DNA of 64,000 nucleotides from Nansenia antarctica (lineage: Eukaryota > Chordata > Actinopteri > Argentiniformes > Microstomatidae), in contig OZ022353.1 of assembly GCA_963989245.1 (NCBI GenBank), positions 28,524,550 to 28,588,549 of the forward strand, in the 5' to 3' direction. Every line of letters begins with the position of its first letter. Within the stretch, counting starts at the first letter, position 1. The translations under genes were made by a program, and so were the position numbers. The notes under the pieces are model-generated. The model worked only from the letters and a program-made list of their open reading frames with translations, made no database searches and had not been told where the DNA came from. Shown here piece by piece: positions 28,923 through 39,157 of the stretch.

Positions 28923-29457
28923 GACACTATTTTGGTAGCGTGTTAGACAAATAGCAAACAAGGCCCTCCTCATTCTCTCAGCGACTTTAAATTTGTTTCC
29001 AGTTAGTCAACAAAAAAACACATTACTAGAAACAACATGGGATGGCATATTGGATCATAATATGGAAGGAGATTAACTAAGTGACCATCTGAGATAAATT
29101 ACGGAACCTGTCAACTATTACTACTTCGGGATCCGCAGCCAAAGCCAATCACAGAAGCCAGGTAGTTTACTGGTGTGTCTGCATTAAGCTGTGTATTAAT
29201 GGATGGAATACGGCTTGCATATTCACTACTGTTTGGCTGATTGCTTGCTGGTATTATCCCGGTTGGGTAGACTTCCGGTGCTGTGTTGTCTCAATGCCTT
29301 CAAATAAGGAATCTCCGCTTTGTCTCTTTGAAGTTGCCGCTGCGCTGCTGATGTGAATATGATGTTTGCTGGTTGAATTCTATGGATGTGTCTTAAATGC
29401 AAAGAAAAGAAAAGAAATCGCATTCCAGCAACCACTTATATTTGTGAAACTATGAAG
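28923..29457. other. Unassigned spacer
   Basis: No gene, RNA or complete element recognised between the nested hAT region and the mariner-like element. Confidence 0.4.
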
Positions 29458-30390
29458 TACCGTATTTTCCGGACTATAAGTCGCGGTTTTTTTCATACTT
29501 TGGCTGGTCCTGCGACTTATAGTCAGGTGCGACTTATATATCAATAATTCATAATCTCTGACTGACATGAACTGACATACGGTAATCTCTGACTGACATG
29601 AACCAAGGAGTAAATCCGCTAGCGCCTCATACACGATAGAATAGCCATTATACTTGACAATGTGGACATTAAACACGACAATGTGGACATTAAACATGAT
29701 GTTATGGACCTTATACACAATGTTATGGACGTTAGAAACGATATTAAAGTCATTTATTCCTTCCAGAGGCTGTTTAACGTTGCAATGTTGTACCCGCGAG
29801 TAGCATTTTGCTACTTCCGGTAGCGCTTCATACGCGATAGAATAGCCATTATACTCGACAATGTGGACATTAAACACGACAATGTGGACATTAAACATGA
29901 TGTTATGGACCTTATACACAATGTTATGGACGTTAGAAACGATATTAAAGTCATTTATTCCTTCCAGAGGCTGTTTAACGTTGCAATGTTGTACCCGCGA
30001 GTAGCATTTTGCTACTTCCGGTAGCGCTTCATACGCGATAGAATAGCCATTATACTCGACAATGTGGACATTAAACACGACAATTTGGACATTAAACATG
30101 ATGTTATGGACCTTATACACAATGTTATGGACGTTAGAAACGATATTAAAGTCATTTATTCCTTCCAGAGGCTGTTTAACGTTGCAATGTTGTACCCGCG
30201 AGTAGCATTTTGCTACTTCCGGTAGCGCTTCATGGTCTTCTTTCCCCGCTGATTCCGCCAAGCCCGTTCCCTTGAACCATGCGACTTATAGTCCAGTGCG
30301 ACTTATATGTGGTTTTTTCCTCTTCATGGCCCATTTTTGGCCTGCTGCGACTTATACTCGGGTGCGACTTATAGTCCGGAAAATACGGTA
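29458..30390. mobile_element. Mariner-like element with TA target duplication
   Basis: TA followed by CCGTATTTTCCGGACTATAA at the left and the exact complement then TA at the right, giving about 25-bp inverted ends. Subterminal GCGACTTATAGTC words recur in both orientations. The TA duplication fits Tc1/mariner (pogo-like). There is no transposase; the interior is a 201-bp tandem triplication. Confidence 0.75.
29620..30222. repeat. 201-bp tandem repeat, three copies
   Basis: Units start at 29620, 29821 and 30022 (TAGCGCTTCATACGCGATAG or variant), with only a few differences. Since 201 is divisible by 3, the minus strand has an open frame in which a 67-aa unit repeats (EALPEVAKCYSRVQHCN... start). 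Each unit also contains shorter internal repeats of AATGTGGACATTAAACA. The frame is probably a by-product of the period. Confidence 0.9.
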
Positions 30391-30945
30391 GCCTAATTGT
30401 GTTGCGACTGTGCTTCCGGTGTTTTCTACATGAATGTATTGTAGTAGTGGTATAGGGCTCCATTATTTGAAATTGGCAGCTCAATGTCATTTTGAATCCC
30501 GGTTAACCCCCAAAAAAAAAAACGTCCATCCCGTTGCTATTTTCAAATACTGCAGTTTACAGTATGTAATACCACCCAACTCTAATGCAGACATATCCAT
30601 ATGTGCACTGTAGACCGCGGTGCCAGACCACTGGACCACCCCAGGCCACGTTTCCTGATTTTCTTAAAAGCCTAACCTTTAATCTTAATGAATTTAAATA
30701 ATGTCTACATTTGTTTACCAAAGAGCTGCTCAGACGAGGTTTTTTCATACTCCTATATCAAGATCATGTGTCTCTTCAAGGCGATCTTTGTCACACAACA
30801 ATTGACAGACAGAACTAGAACAGACCAGTAAGAGAGAGCAAGCTGATAAAGCTGTGTATCTGTTTGTAAACTGCTTTTGAGACAAATGCCTGGTGTCCCT
30901 AGCCCGAATACTCACACCAACTTGGTAGATAATCAAGCTGAAAAT
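30391..30945. other. Unassigned spacer
   Basis: No recognised gene. Contains an A10 run near 30516 and simple AT-rich text; ends in the TSD CTGAAAAT of the next hAT element. Confidence 0.4.
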
Positions 30946-31896
30946 TAGTGTTGTTCCGATTAGGGCTGCACGATTTGGGGGGGAAAATCGAATTGCGATT
31001 ATTTGGACAGATATTGCGATTGCGATTTAATTTGCGATTATTATTTTTTTAAATAGCAAAAAAAAAAAAGAAGAAAAAAAAAGAGGAAGTTTTTGTAAAG
31101 TGTGGCCATATCTCCGGCTAGGAAGGTCGTATCAACGTGCTGTTTGTTTGTACGTCTTCAGGGGACTTAGAGGCTCCCTCCTCTAGCACCCCCACAGCCC
31201 GAGCTACGAGTGAAAGAACTAAACTTACATTGGGTTGCTTTAAAGTTGGGTTGCTTTAAAATCAAGCTTCAGATTAAAACATGTGATGGAGCATTACTAA
31301 CCTGACTCAGGTGGTTTGTTTCACACAACCATCTAGGAAAGCTTAATTGGAAGCTGTTTGGAAAAGGGCAGGTACTTTCAAAAAATACTTGGCAGGTGAT
31401 TGGATGAATCTGTCTATCACCTTCTATCATGGGCTAATTTCAGAGAGCATTACCACATGATACCATCAAACTGTTAACTGCTCTTATGCCATCAAACTGT
31501 TCTAATGCAAGGATGAGAACTGAAAAGATATGAATTGGAACAACATATTTATGTATGTTTTTTTTAAACAGCTGCCATTTTGTTTCTCTCAAGTGTCAAT
31601 TTTTTTTGAACAATTCCAATATGAAAATAAAATAGGACCTTTCTACAAACAAGGTTATTTAATTATGGCTCAGGAGCAGCATCTAAATATTGCACATACT
31701 GCAATCAAGTTAAATAAAGTGATAATAAAAATGTCCAGTAAAAAAGAATAGGTCCTTTCTGTAAACATTGAAATAGATAAAGCTCTTCAACTCGTCGTAA
31801 TGTAGGCCTATGTAAGTGCACGGCTCGACCACAGATCGGTTGTTGTTGCATAGTAGTCCACATGTCTCAGCTCCGTACGTGCGGGATGGAATCACA

Positions 31897-32262
31897 TTAT
31901 CTTTTATCCAGCGTTTGGATTAGTTTTTTAAACTCTTCGTTGCTCACAGTGTTAATAGACACCATGTCTTTAGCGAGGTAATGCGTGATGGAATTGGTTA
32001 TTTCACGGTGCCTTCGTGAGCCCTTTTCATACGGGGTAACAGCCGCAAACGACTCTAAAACTCTAGTTTGCTTAACGTTAGACTGGGCTACGGGACTTTC
32101 ACTTAACTCTCCGTCATAGAGCTGCCCGTGGTACTTTTTCAAGTGCTGATACAGGTTTGTGGCGTTGCGTCTGGATGTAGCGACTGTTCCACGACAGGTC
32201 GTGCCCAACACCTGTTTTGGTTGCACATCTGTCGTCCTAAACCCGAAATACTTACAACAGAA
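31897..32262 (-). pseudogene. BED zinc-finger hAT transposase fragment
   Basis: The minus-strand frame runs KYFGFRTTDVQPKQVLGTTC, then RNATNLYQHLKKYH and, about 65 residues on, a stretch ending IQTLDKR. This is the BED finger and following linker of a ZBED-like transposase. The first cysteine of the C-x2-C pair is Gly (VLGTTC), and the usual Trp before KYFGF is Cys, so zinc binding is probably lost. No catalytic domain follows. ATG 32224 lies inside the finger and is not a natural start. Confidence 0.7.
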
Positions 32263-32454
32263 GTGCTGTTTTTCTTCTGGACTAAATCGTTGCTTCTGGC
32301 TCTGCTGAAGTCATTTATCCACCATGAATGTTGCTAGCTACCGAAACGTGGGCGTTTCACGTGCGATGTTGTTGTTGTGCGTGTGCGTTTATTGACATTG
32401 ACGTTCATTGACATTGACGTTGAATCCGACGCGCTGTATGACGTATCCCATACG

Positions 32455-32660
32455 GGTAGTGGTGGTCTAGTGGATAGTGAGTTGGACTTGTGATCGGAAG
32501 GTTCAAATCCCGCCTGAAACCACACCACTACTAGTGTGCCCTTGAGTAAGGCACTTAGCCCTCAGTTACTCCAGGGGGAATGTCCCTGTAATTCGTAATT
32601 GTAAATCGCTTTGGATTAAAAGCGTCTGCTAAATGGCAAAAAAAAAAAAATAAAAAAAAA
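32455..32660 (+). mobile_element. tRNA-derived SINE with V/L2-type tail
   Basis: A tRNA-like head with GTGGTCTAGTGGATAG (box A) and GGTTCAAATCC (box B), a middle with CCCTTGAGTAAGGCACTTAG, and a tail ATCGCTTTGGATTAAAAGCG then TCTGCTAAATG and poly(A). This order is that of widespread teleost SINEs. It is inserted in the inner hAT element. Confidence 0.85.
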
Positions 32661-33030
32661 AATAATAATAATCGCAGGCAAATCGCAGGCTTTGCGATTA
32701 GCTAATCGCATCATTTCAAATCGCGATTTCGATTTAAAATCGATTAATCGTGCAGCCCTAGTTCCGATACCGATACTAGTATCGGCATGGCCACCGATAC
32801 GCACAAAAATGCTGGTATCGGTATCGGCGAGTACTAACAAATAATAACACCCGATACCAAACTCTTGTTCAATCGCAGCACGTTGCGTTTTTCTCAGCTT
32901 GTCTGCTATAGTAGCCTGACACAGCCTTCCTAACACAGACATGCCCAGGCATGCTCCTCTGCTGGAACGCTATTGGCCCAGAGCAGCTGCTCTCAACCAA
33001 TGGCGTGGCAGCTTTTCACTATCGCGGAAA

Positions 33031-33173
33031 AACAAACACGCACAGCTTCCAACATACTGGATGAAAAGAGGAACAGGCTGCTAGGAGAGAGAGTAGAAAT
33101 GCTCATCTTCTTAAAGAAGAACCTGCCTATGTATTTGAACTTGAAGCCTAAGGATTTTAATTTGGAGGACTGA
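33031..33173 (+). pseudogene. hAT transposase C-terminal relic
   Basis: Frame reads RTASNILDEKRNRLLGERVE then MLIFLKKNLPMYL and a stop at 33173. KRNRL...ML.FLKKNL is the conserved end of the hAT dimerisation region. It belongs to the outer element; everything before it is deleted. Confidence 0.75.
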
Positions 33174-33394
33174 GTGCTGCTATGTGACATGTCTGCACTA
33201 ATGTGCAGTGCACTTTATTTTGCTCCAGCTCTTTTGTTTTTGTTTTTTAAAGTGGAGTTTGTTTACATTTGTGATAACATTTCCTAACATTTAAAATATC
33301 CTTTTATTTATTTTACCAAATTCAGGCTGCACTTCTAAAATATTATTATTCCCTCAGGTAGGCCTACATCTTATGTTAGTCTCAAATGGGCCTT

Positions 33395-33709
33395 ATTTTG
33401 TTTGTAAATGTTTACTTGCTGTTGCACTACTTGTACGGTTTTATATCTTAAAGTTATTTTGTTTGTAAATGTTTACTTGCTGTTGCACTACTACTACGAC
33501 TGTTTTATATCTTAAAGTTATTTTGTTTGTAAATGTTCACTTGCTGTTGCACTACTACTACGACTGTTTTATATCTTAAAGTTATTTTGTTTGTAATTGT
33601 TTACTTGCTGTTGCACTACTACTACGACTGTTTTATATCTTAAAGTTATTTTGTTTGTAAATGTTCACTTGCTGTTGCACTACTACTACGACTGTTTTAT
33701 ATCTTAAAT
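33395..33709. repeat. 64-bp tandem repeat
   Basis: About five copies with exact 64-bp spacing (CTTAAAG at 33447, 33511, 33575, 33639, 33703). Lies in the outer hAT element after the transposase relic. Confidence 0.9.
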
Positions 33710-34047
33710 GGATATTGCACTGATTGGCATCTGTGAGAGCCACATTTCAGGTTTTATAAGGGGTTGATTTTCTTGTCACCATACCAGGTAGACAATAAAA
33801 AAAAGTTCTATAGCATTCACTCTCTGTTGGTATTTTTTCCTGTTTTACAAAGGTTTTGAGCAGTGCCAGACTAAGTGTTAGCAATAATTTTACATCGAGG
33901 TGAGTATGCGGCTCAAAAAACATGTTTTTTAAATTTGTTTTTTCAAGCGCCGTGGTATCGGATCGGTACTCGGTATCGGCAAGTACTGCACGGTCAGGTA
34001 TCGGTATCGGTATCAAAAAATGGTATCGGAACAACACTACTGAAAAT

Positions 34048-34555
34048 GTAAGAATATATTGAGCATCGCAGAATATCGACACCAATGTGTCACACAACAA
34101 ATAATACTTTAATAACCATTCTATATTTTCTTCAGTCAACAGTACTGAGGATGACATCCATAATGGTGCAGTGGCGCGCTGCTGAGTCAATTGGTAGTGC
34201 AAAATAATCTGAAACTGAGGGCGACTTTTGAGGGCACAATTTGGTCGTCGTGTTAACAAGTGGACTAACTCGCCTTGAAAACAATTATTTGATTCTACAA
34301 TCTACACAGCTTGCTATGGTTGACTGAAGAGGGTGCCTGGAGCAACTTTTGATATCTACCGTAGTTCATGCACCTCACAGCTCACTGTAGTCTAACATTT
34401 GATGGAAGCCATGATAGGACTTCAGAGCACTGCTGGCTTGCAGACATGGTTGCTACTAGCCACTATAATGTCAAATCATTCAATGTTCTGTAATGGATGT
34501 GTTGGGAGGCCCCTACTAGACAGGCTTAGAATATTGCAATGCTAGACACCAAGTT
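34048..34555. other. Unassigned spacer
   Basis: No recognised gene or repeat between the outer hAT and the CT-rich satellite. Confidence 0.4.
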
Positions 34556-35311
34556 AACCCCCCCCCCATAGACACCAAGGTAACTAGTCTCCTAGTCTCT
34601 CTGTCTCCTAGTCTCTCTGTCTCCTAGTCTCTTGTCTCCTAGTCTCTCTGTCTCCTAGTCTCTCAGTCTCCTAGTCTCCTAGTCTCTCAGTCTCCTAGTC
34701 TCTCTGTCTCCTAGTCTCTCTGTCTCCTAGTCTCTCTGTCTCCTAGTCCCCTAGTCTCTCTGTCTCCTAGTAGTCTCCTAGTCTCTCTGTCTCCTAGTCT
34801 CTCTGTCTCCTAGTCTCTCTGTCTCCTAGTCTCTCTGTCTCCTAGTCTCCTAGTCCTCTCCTAGTCTCTCTGTCTCCTAGTCTCTCTGTCTCCTAGTCTC
34901 TCTGTCTCCTAGTCTCTCTGTCTCCTAGTCTCTCTGTCTCCCTGTCTCCTAGTCTCCTAGTCTCTCTGTCTCCTAGTCTCCTAGCCTCCTAGTCCTCTCC
35001 TAGTCCTCTCCTAGTCTCTCTGTCTCCTAGTCTTTCTGTCTCCTAGTCTCCCTGTCTCCTAGTCTCTCTGTCTCCTAGTCTCTCTGTCTCCTAGTCTCTC
35101 TGTCTCCTAGTCTCTCTGTCTCCTAGTCCTCTCCTAGTCTCTGTGTCTCCTAGTCTCTCTGTCTCCTAGTCCTCTCCTAGTCTCTCTGTCTCCTAGCCTC
35201 CTAGTCTCCTAGTCTCCTAGCCTCCTAGTCTCTCTGTCTCCTAGTCCTCTCCTAGTCTCTCTGTCTCCTAGTCTCTCTGTCTCCTAGTCACCCCCCCCCC
35301 CCCCCCCCCCA
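34556..35311. repeat. CT-rich satellite, CTAGTCTCTCTGTCTC units
   Basis: About 700 bp of a 16-bp unit mixed with shorter CCTAGTCTCCTAGTC and CCTAGTCCTCTC variants. It is bordered by C runs on both sides (about 34558 and a C22 run near 35290-35311). Strongly pyrimidine-asymmetric, so prone to slippage and unusual DNA structure. Confidence 0.95.
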
Positions 35312-35928
35312 TACATCCAGTAATGGAACACTTCGAACTGGCTCGGTTCCTAAACTTAAACTAAAGCCCATCTACGTAGATAGATACGCACTAACGAACT
35401 CTGACACCTAGAACAGCTAACGTTAGTTACTCAGTGTGGCAGCGACTAACGTTAGTCAGCTAAGATACCGTTAGCGGTTAGCTACCTTTAGGTGTGTCCC
35501 TTTCAGCGCACCCGTTACTAGCCTAAATTGGCTCTTAGCTCATTAATTTATCCGTCTTCGATAAGATAAGATCACAAACTTAACTAGTTGGCTGGACGTA
35601 AGAAAAACTGTGGATAAGGCTTGTTGTCCAGCTGAGCCCGGGGTGGTTAGTCAGGCTAGGCTGGTAGCTACATGCTAACACTACCGGTGTCACCACTGTG
35701 TAGCTAAGCTAGGCTAGGCTAGGCTAGGAAGCTCTCTCAGGAGTCAGGAGATGGCTGGATAGCTATCACTATTAGACTGAAATAGGTTATAAAGCCCGTT
35801 AGATAGTTACCTTCTTGGTCAAGTCAGCGCCAGAGATCCCCTCTAAGGAGCAGAGAGGGTGGTCTCCCTGGGTGTGCTTGCGGCAGATGTCTGCTGTCTC
35901 AGAGACAAGATGGCTGCTCTGCCAGAGA
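35312..35928. other. Spacer between satellite and minisatellite
   Basis: No convincing exon. Short runs of GCTAGGCTAGG (about 35706-35728) and CGTTAG words are present. Confidence 0.4.
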
Positions 35929-36796
35929 GCTGCGGCTAGAACCCATACGGTGGAGGGACAGCTGTGGCTAGAACCCATACGGTGGAGGGACAGGACTACA
36001 GGGTTGAAGGTGTGGCTAGAGCCCATACGGTGGAGGGACAGCTGTGGCTAGAACCCATACGGTGGAGGGACAGGGTTGAACTAGAACCCATATGGTGGAG
36101 GGACAGGCTAGAGCCCATACGGTGGAGGGACAGCTGTGGCTAGAACCCATACGGTGGAGGGACAGGGTTGAACTAGAACCCATATGGTGGAGGGACAGGC
36201 TAGAACCCATAGTGGAGGGACAGGGGCTAGAACCCATACGGTGGAGGGACAGGCTAGAACCCATAAGGTGGAGGCACAGGGGCTAGAACCCATACGGTGG
36301 AGGGACAGGGGCTAGAACCCATACGGCGGAGGGACAGGGTTGAACTAGAACCCATACGGTGGAGGGACAGGCTAGAACCCATACGGTGGAGGGACAGGGG
36401 CTAGAACCCATACGGTGGAGGGACAGGGGCTAGAACCCATACGGTGGAGGGACAGGGGCTAGAACCCATACGGTGGAGGGACAGGGTTGAACTAGAACCC
36501 ATACGGTGGAGGGACAGGGGCTAGAACCCATACGGCGGAGGGACAGGGTTGAACTAGAACCCATACGGTGGAGGGACAGGCTAGAACCTATACGGTGGAG
36601 GGACAGACTAGAACCCATACGGTGGAGGGACAGGGGCTAGAACCCATACGGTGGAGGGACAGGGGCTAGAACCCATACGGTGGAGGGACAGGGGCTAGAA
36701 CCCATACGGTGGAGGGACAGGGCTGAACTAGAACCCATACGGTGGAGGGACAGGGCTAGAACCCATACGGTGGAGGGACAGGGCTAGAACCCATAC
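35929..36796. repeat. Variant-length minisatellite, left part
   Basis: Around 30 units built on GAACCCATACGGTGGAGGGACAG, joined by one of several linkers: GGGCTA, GCTA, GGTTGAACTA or CTGTGGCTA. Unit length therefore varies (about 27 to 33 bp). The order of linker types forms an irregular pattern, as in minisatellites that evolve by gene conversion. Open frames (MGSS..PSTVWVL) are repeat artefacts. Confidence 0.95.
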
Positions 36797-38983
36797 GAAT
36801 AACGAATGGACTTTATTGTCATTGCTACAGTACAGGTACCAAACAACGAAATTTAGGAGGGGTGGCTCCCCTGGTGTTAGGAAAGGGGAAAAAAAAGAAA
36901 AGAAAAAAAAAACTTGAAGGGAAGGAGCTGGTTTACATAAATAAAGGCTATGTACACAATCCACTGTACTATACTGTACAGATAGACGACTAGGGTTGTC
37001 ATATTGCACAATAGTATTGTTTCACGTTATTTAAAGTGTCACAGTTTGCAGGCTTGAAATGTACATGTTTGTGCCTCAGCACTACACCTGATTTTTTCAG
37101 TCCAGCAGCTGCCATACAATCCGTCCAGACTGTCCAGGGCCCAGAACTTAGGTCTTTGCTGTGTTCAGGGCCTGGACGGCCCTGTGGTAGAAGCTGTTCT
37201 TCAGTCTGTTTGTCTTAGCGGCCAGGGTCCTGAATCGCCTTTTCGAGGGCAGCCTGGTAAAGTGTACGTGCCCAGGGTGGGTCGGGTCCCTGGAGATCTT
37301 GGAGGCCTTCCTGAGACAGCGTGTGTTGTACAGCTCTTCCAGAGAGGGGAGGGGGGCGCCGGTGATCTTCTGTGCTGTTCTCACGACTCTCTGTAGCGCA
37401 TTTCTCTCCGCTGTTGTGCAGCTGGAGAACCAGTTACAGATGCCGTAAGTGAGGATGCTCTCCACTGCGCCGCGGTAAAAGGTCACCAGTATCTCCTGCT
37501 TGCTGTGTTCCTTCCTGAGGCATCTCAGGGTGTATAGCCGCTGTTGTGCCCTCTTGATGGTGCCTTTTGTGTTGTCCTTCCAGGTCAGGTCATCCCGCAT
37601 GTGATGTCCCAGGAATCGGAGGGTTGAGACTCTCTCCACGCTCTCTCCGTCGATGAGCAGGGGCTGGATCTCGGACTTTTTCCTCCTGAAGTCTACGATG
37701 ATTTCCTGGGTCTTTGACTTGTTCAGCAGCAGGTTGTTAACCTTGCACAGCTTGCTCAGTTGCTCTACCTCATCCCTGTACACCGCCTCGTCCCCCCCCG
37801 AGATACATCCCACCGCGGTGGTGTCGTCTGCAAACTTTACGATGTAGTTGCTGGGGTGGACGGGGGTGAAGTCGTAGGTGTAGAGGTTGTAGAGGATGGG
37901 GCTTAGCACGCAGCCCTGGGGGGACCCAGTGCTGAGGCTGAGGGCTGTGGAGGTGTGGGGGCCCACCCGCACCCTCTGGGGGCGGTCGGTCAGGAAGTCC
38001 TTGATCCACGCACATATAGAGTGTGATAGACCCAGGTCTAGTAGTTTGGTCACTAGCCTGTCTGGAAGGATGGTGTTGAAGGCGGAGCTGAAGTCCACGA
38101 AGAGCAGTCTCGCGTAGCTGTTTCCCCTCTCCAGGTGGGATAGAGTGGCGTGGAGAGTCGTCGCGATGGCGTCCTCTGTGGACCTGTGGGCTCTGTAGGC
38201 GAACTGGTATGGATCCAGGTTGGGCGGGAGGCGTGTGAGTATGTGGGCCCGGACTAGTTTCTCGAAGCACTTCATGATGATTGGTGTGAGTGCCACCGGG
38301 CGGTAGTCGTTTAGGCAGCTCACCGTGCTTTTCTTCGGGACTGGGATGATAGTTGAGGTTTTCAGGCAGGGTGGGACGGTGGCCTGAGACAGGGACTGGT
38401 TAAAGATGTTGGTGAAAACCCCGGCCAGCTGGTCGGCGCAGTCTCTCAGCACCCGTCCCAGGACGCCATCCGGCCCCGAGGCTTTCCTGGGGTCCACCGC
38501 CTTCAGTACGCGTCTCACTTCATGCTCTGTGAGGGTGAGGCTGCTGAGAGCTGGAGAGAGTGGTGTTTGTGTTGCGGTTACCTCCGTTCGCCCCTCGTCG
38601 AACCGGGCGTAGAAGGTGTTCAGCTTTCCCGCCAGCAGGGGGTCGTCCTCTGCGGCTGTGAGCCTGTTGGCTCTGAAGTTTGTCATCTGCTGAACCCCCT
38701 GCCACATCCGCCTGGAGTCGTTGCTCAGGAGGCATTCCTCAATCTTCTCTCTGTGCTCTGCCTTGGCCGCTTTGATTCCGCGCTTTAGGTTGGCCCTGGT
38801 GGAGCTGTACAGCGGTGTGCTCTTCCCTGCGAAGAAGGCGTTGTCCCTCTCGTTTATCAGTTTTTGGACCTTCCCAGTCATCCATGGCTTCGTGTTGGGG
38901 TAGACCCGGACCCGTTTGTCCACGGTGACTGAGTTGGTGCAGTTCACTATGTGGTTCAGAACCGACGACGTGTATACGTTGGA
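36797..38983 (-). mobile_element. 5'-truncated L2-like LINE
   Basis: A 2.2-kb non-LTR retrotransposon inserted into the minisatellite, which resumes at 38984. Its 3' end on minus is ...ATGACAATAAAGTCCATTCG, typical of fish L2/CR1-group tails. ATACG borders both sides and may be a short target duplication. The endonuclease domain is missing through 5' truncation. Confidence 0.85.
37148..38983 (-). CDS. LINE reverse transcriptase (ORF2 part)
   Basis: About 610 codons of uninterrupted frame, ending at the TAA 37148-37150. Order of motifs: DPRKASGPDGV, NDYRPVALTPIIMKCFEK (RT block with fingers), LLFVDFSSAFNTI (first catalytic Asp), STGSPQGCVLSPILYN, FADDTT (catalytic YXDD-type box), then LRFLGHHMRDDLTW and a C-terminal RCLRKA..RDPTHPGH region. 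The enzyme would copy LINE RNA at the nicked target. The frame has no true start here: to the left it simply continues into minisatellite translation (to 39040). It lacks the endonuclease, so it is not autonomous, but the intact frame suggests a young copy. Confidence 0.85.
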   Translation of the reverse strand, partial: SNVYTSSVLNHIVNCTNSVTVDKRVRVYPNTKPWMTGKVQKLINERDNAFFAGKSTPLYSSTRANLKRGIKAAKAEHREKIEECLLSNDSRRMWQGVQQMTNFRANRLTAAEDDPLLAGKLNTFYARFDEGRTEVTATQTPLSPALSSLTLTEHEVRRVLKAVDPRKASGPDGVLGRVLRDCADQLAGVFTNIFNQSLSQATVPPCLKTSTIIPVPKKSTVSCLNDYRPVALTPIIMKCFEKLVRAHILTRLPPNLDPYQFAYRAHRSTEDAIATTLHATLSHLERGNSYARLLFVDFSSAFNTILPDRLVTKLLDLGLSHSICAWIKDFLTDRPQRVRVGPHTSTALSLSTGSPQGCVLSPILYNLYTYDFTPVHPSNYIVKFADDTTAVGCISGGDEAVYRDEVEQLSKLCKVNNLLLNKSKTQEIIVDFRRKKSEIQPLLIDGESVERVSTLRFLGHHMRDDLTWKDNTKGTIKRAQQRLYTLRCLRKEHSKQEILVTFYRGAVESILTYGICNWFSSCTTAERNALQRVVRTAQKITGAPLPSLEELYNTRCLRKASKISRDPTHPGHVHFTRLPSKRRFRTLAAKTNRLKNSFYHRAVQALNTAKT

Positions 38984-39157
38984 GGGACAGGCTTGAACTA
39001 GAACCCATACGGTGGAGGGACAGCTGGGGCTAGAACCCATACGGTGGAGGGACAGCTGCGGCTAGAACCCATACGGTGGAGGGACAGGCTAGAACCCATA
39101 CGGTGGAGGGACAGGGTTGAACTAGAACCCATACGGTGGAGGGACAGGGTTGAAGGT
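38984..39157. repeat. Variant-length minisatellite, right part
   Basis: Five to six further units of the same GAACCCATACGGTGGAGGGA family, separated from the main array by the LINE. Confidence 0.9.

Larger units (their letters stand above)
30961..32760 (-). mobile_element. Inner hAT element, perfect TSD
   Basis: Ends TAGGGCTGCACGATT and AATCGTGCAGCCCTA (15-bp perfect). GTTCCGAT flanks it at 30953-30960 and 32761-32768, and this target is part of the outer element's own terminal repeat. Subterminal GCGATT/AATCGC words are dense. Holds a BED-finger relic on minus and a SINE. Confidence 0.94.
30946..34039 (+). mobile_element. Outer hAT element, interrupted, perfect TSD
   Basis: Ends TAGTGTTGTTCCGATACC and GGTATCGGAACAACACTA (18-bp inverted repeats once the inner insertion is removed). 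CTGAAAAT lies at 30938-30945 and 34040-34047. The first 15 bases are cut off from the rest by the inner element at 30961-32760. GGTATCGG words dominate both ends. It retains a C-terminal transposase relic (33031-33173) and a 64-bp tandem repeat. Confidence 0.92.

Noticed and set aside
29380..30261. 293-aa open frame with three 67-aa repeats as a repeat protein gene
   Set aside because: It lies almost wholly in a tandem array within a transposon. The period is divisible by three, which alone explains the frame; there is no known domain or clear start context.
35799..36618. Several 60-80 aa frames with MGSS..PSTVWVL repeats
   Set aside because: They are translations of the minisatellite; no splice signals or domain.
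35929..36796. Regularly spaced repeats resembling a CRISPR array
   Set aside because: The genome is eukaryotic. Spacer-like parts are short recurring linkers rather than unique spacers, and there are no cas genes.
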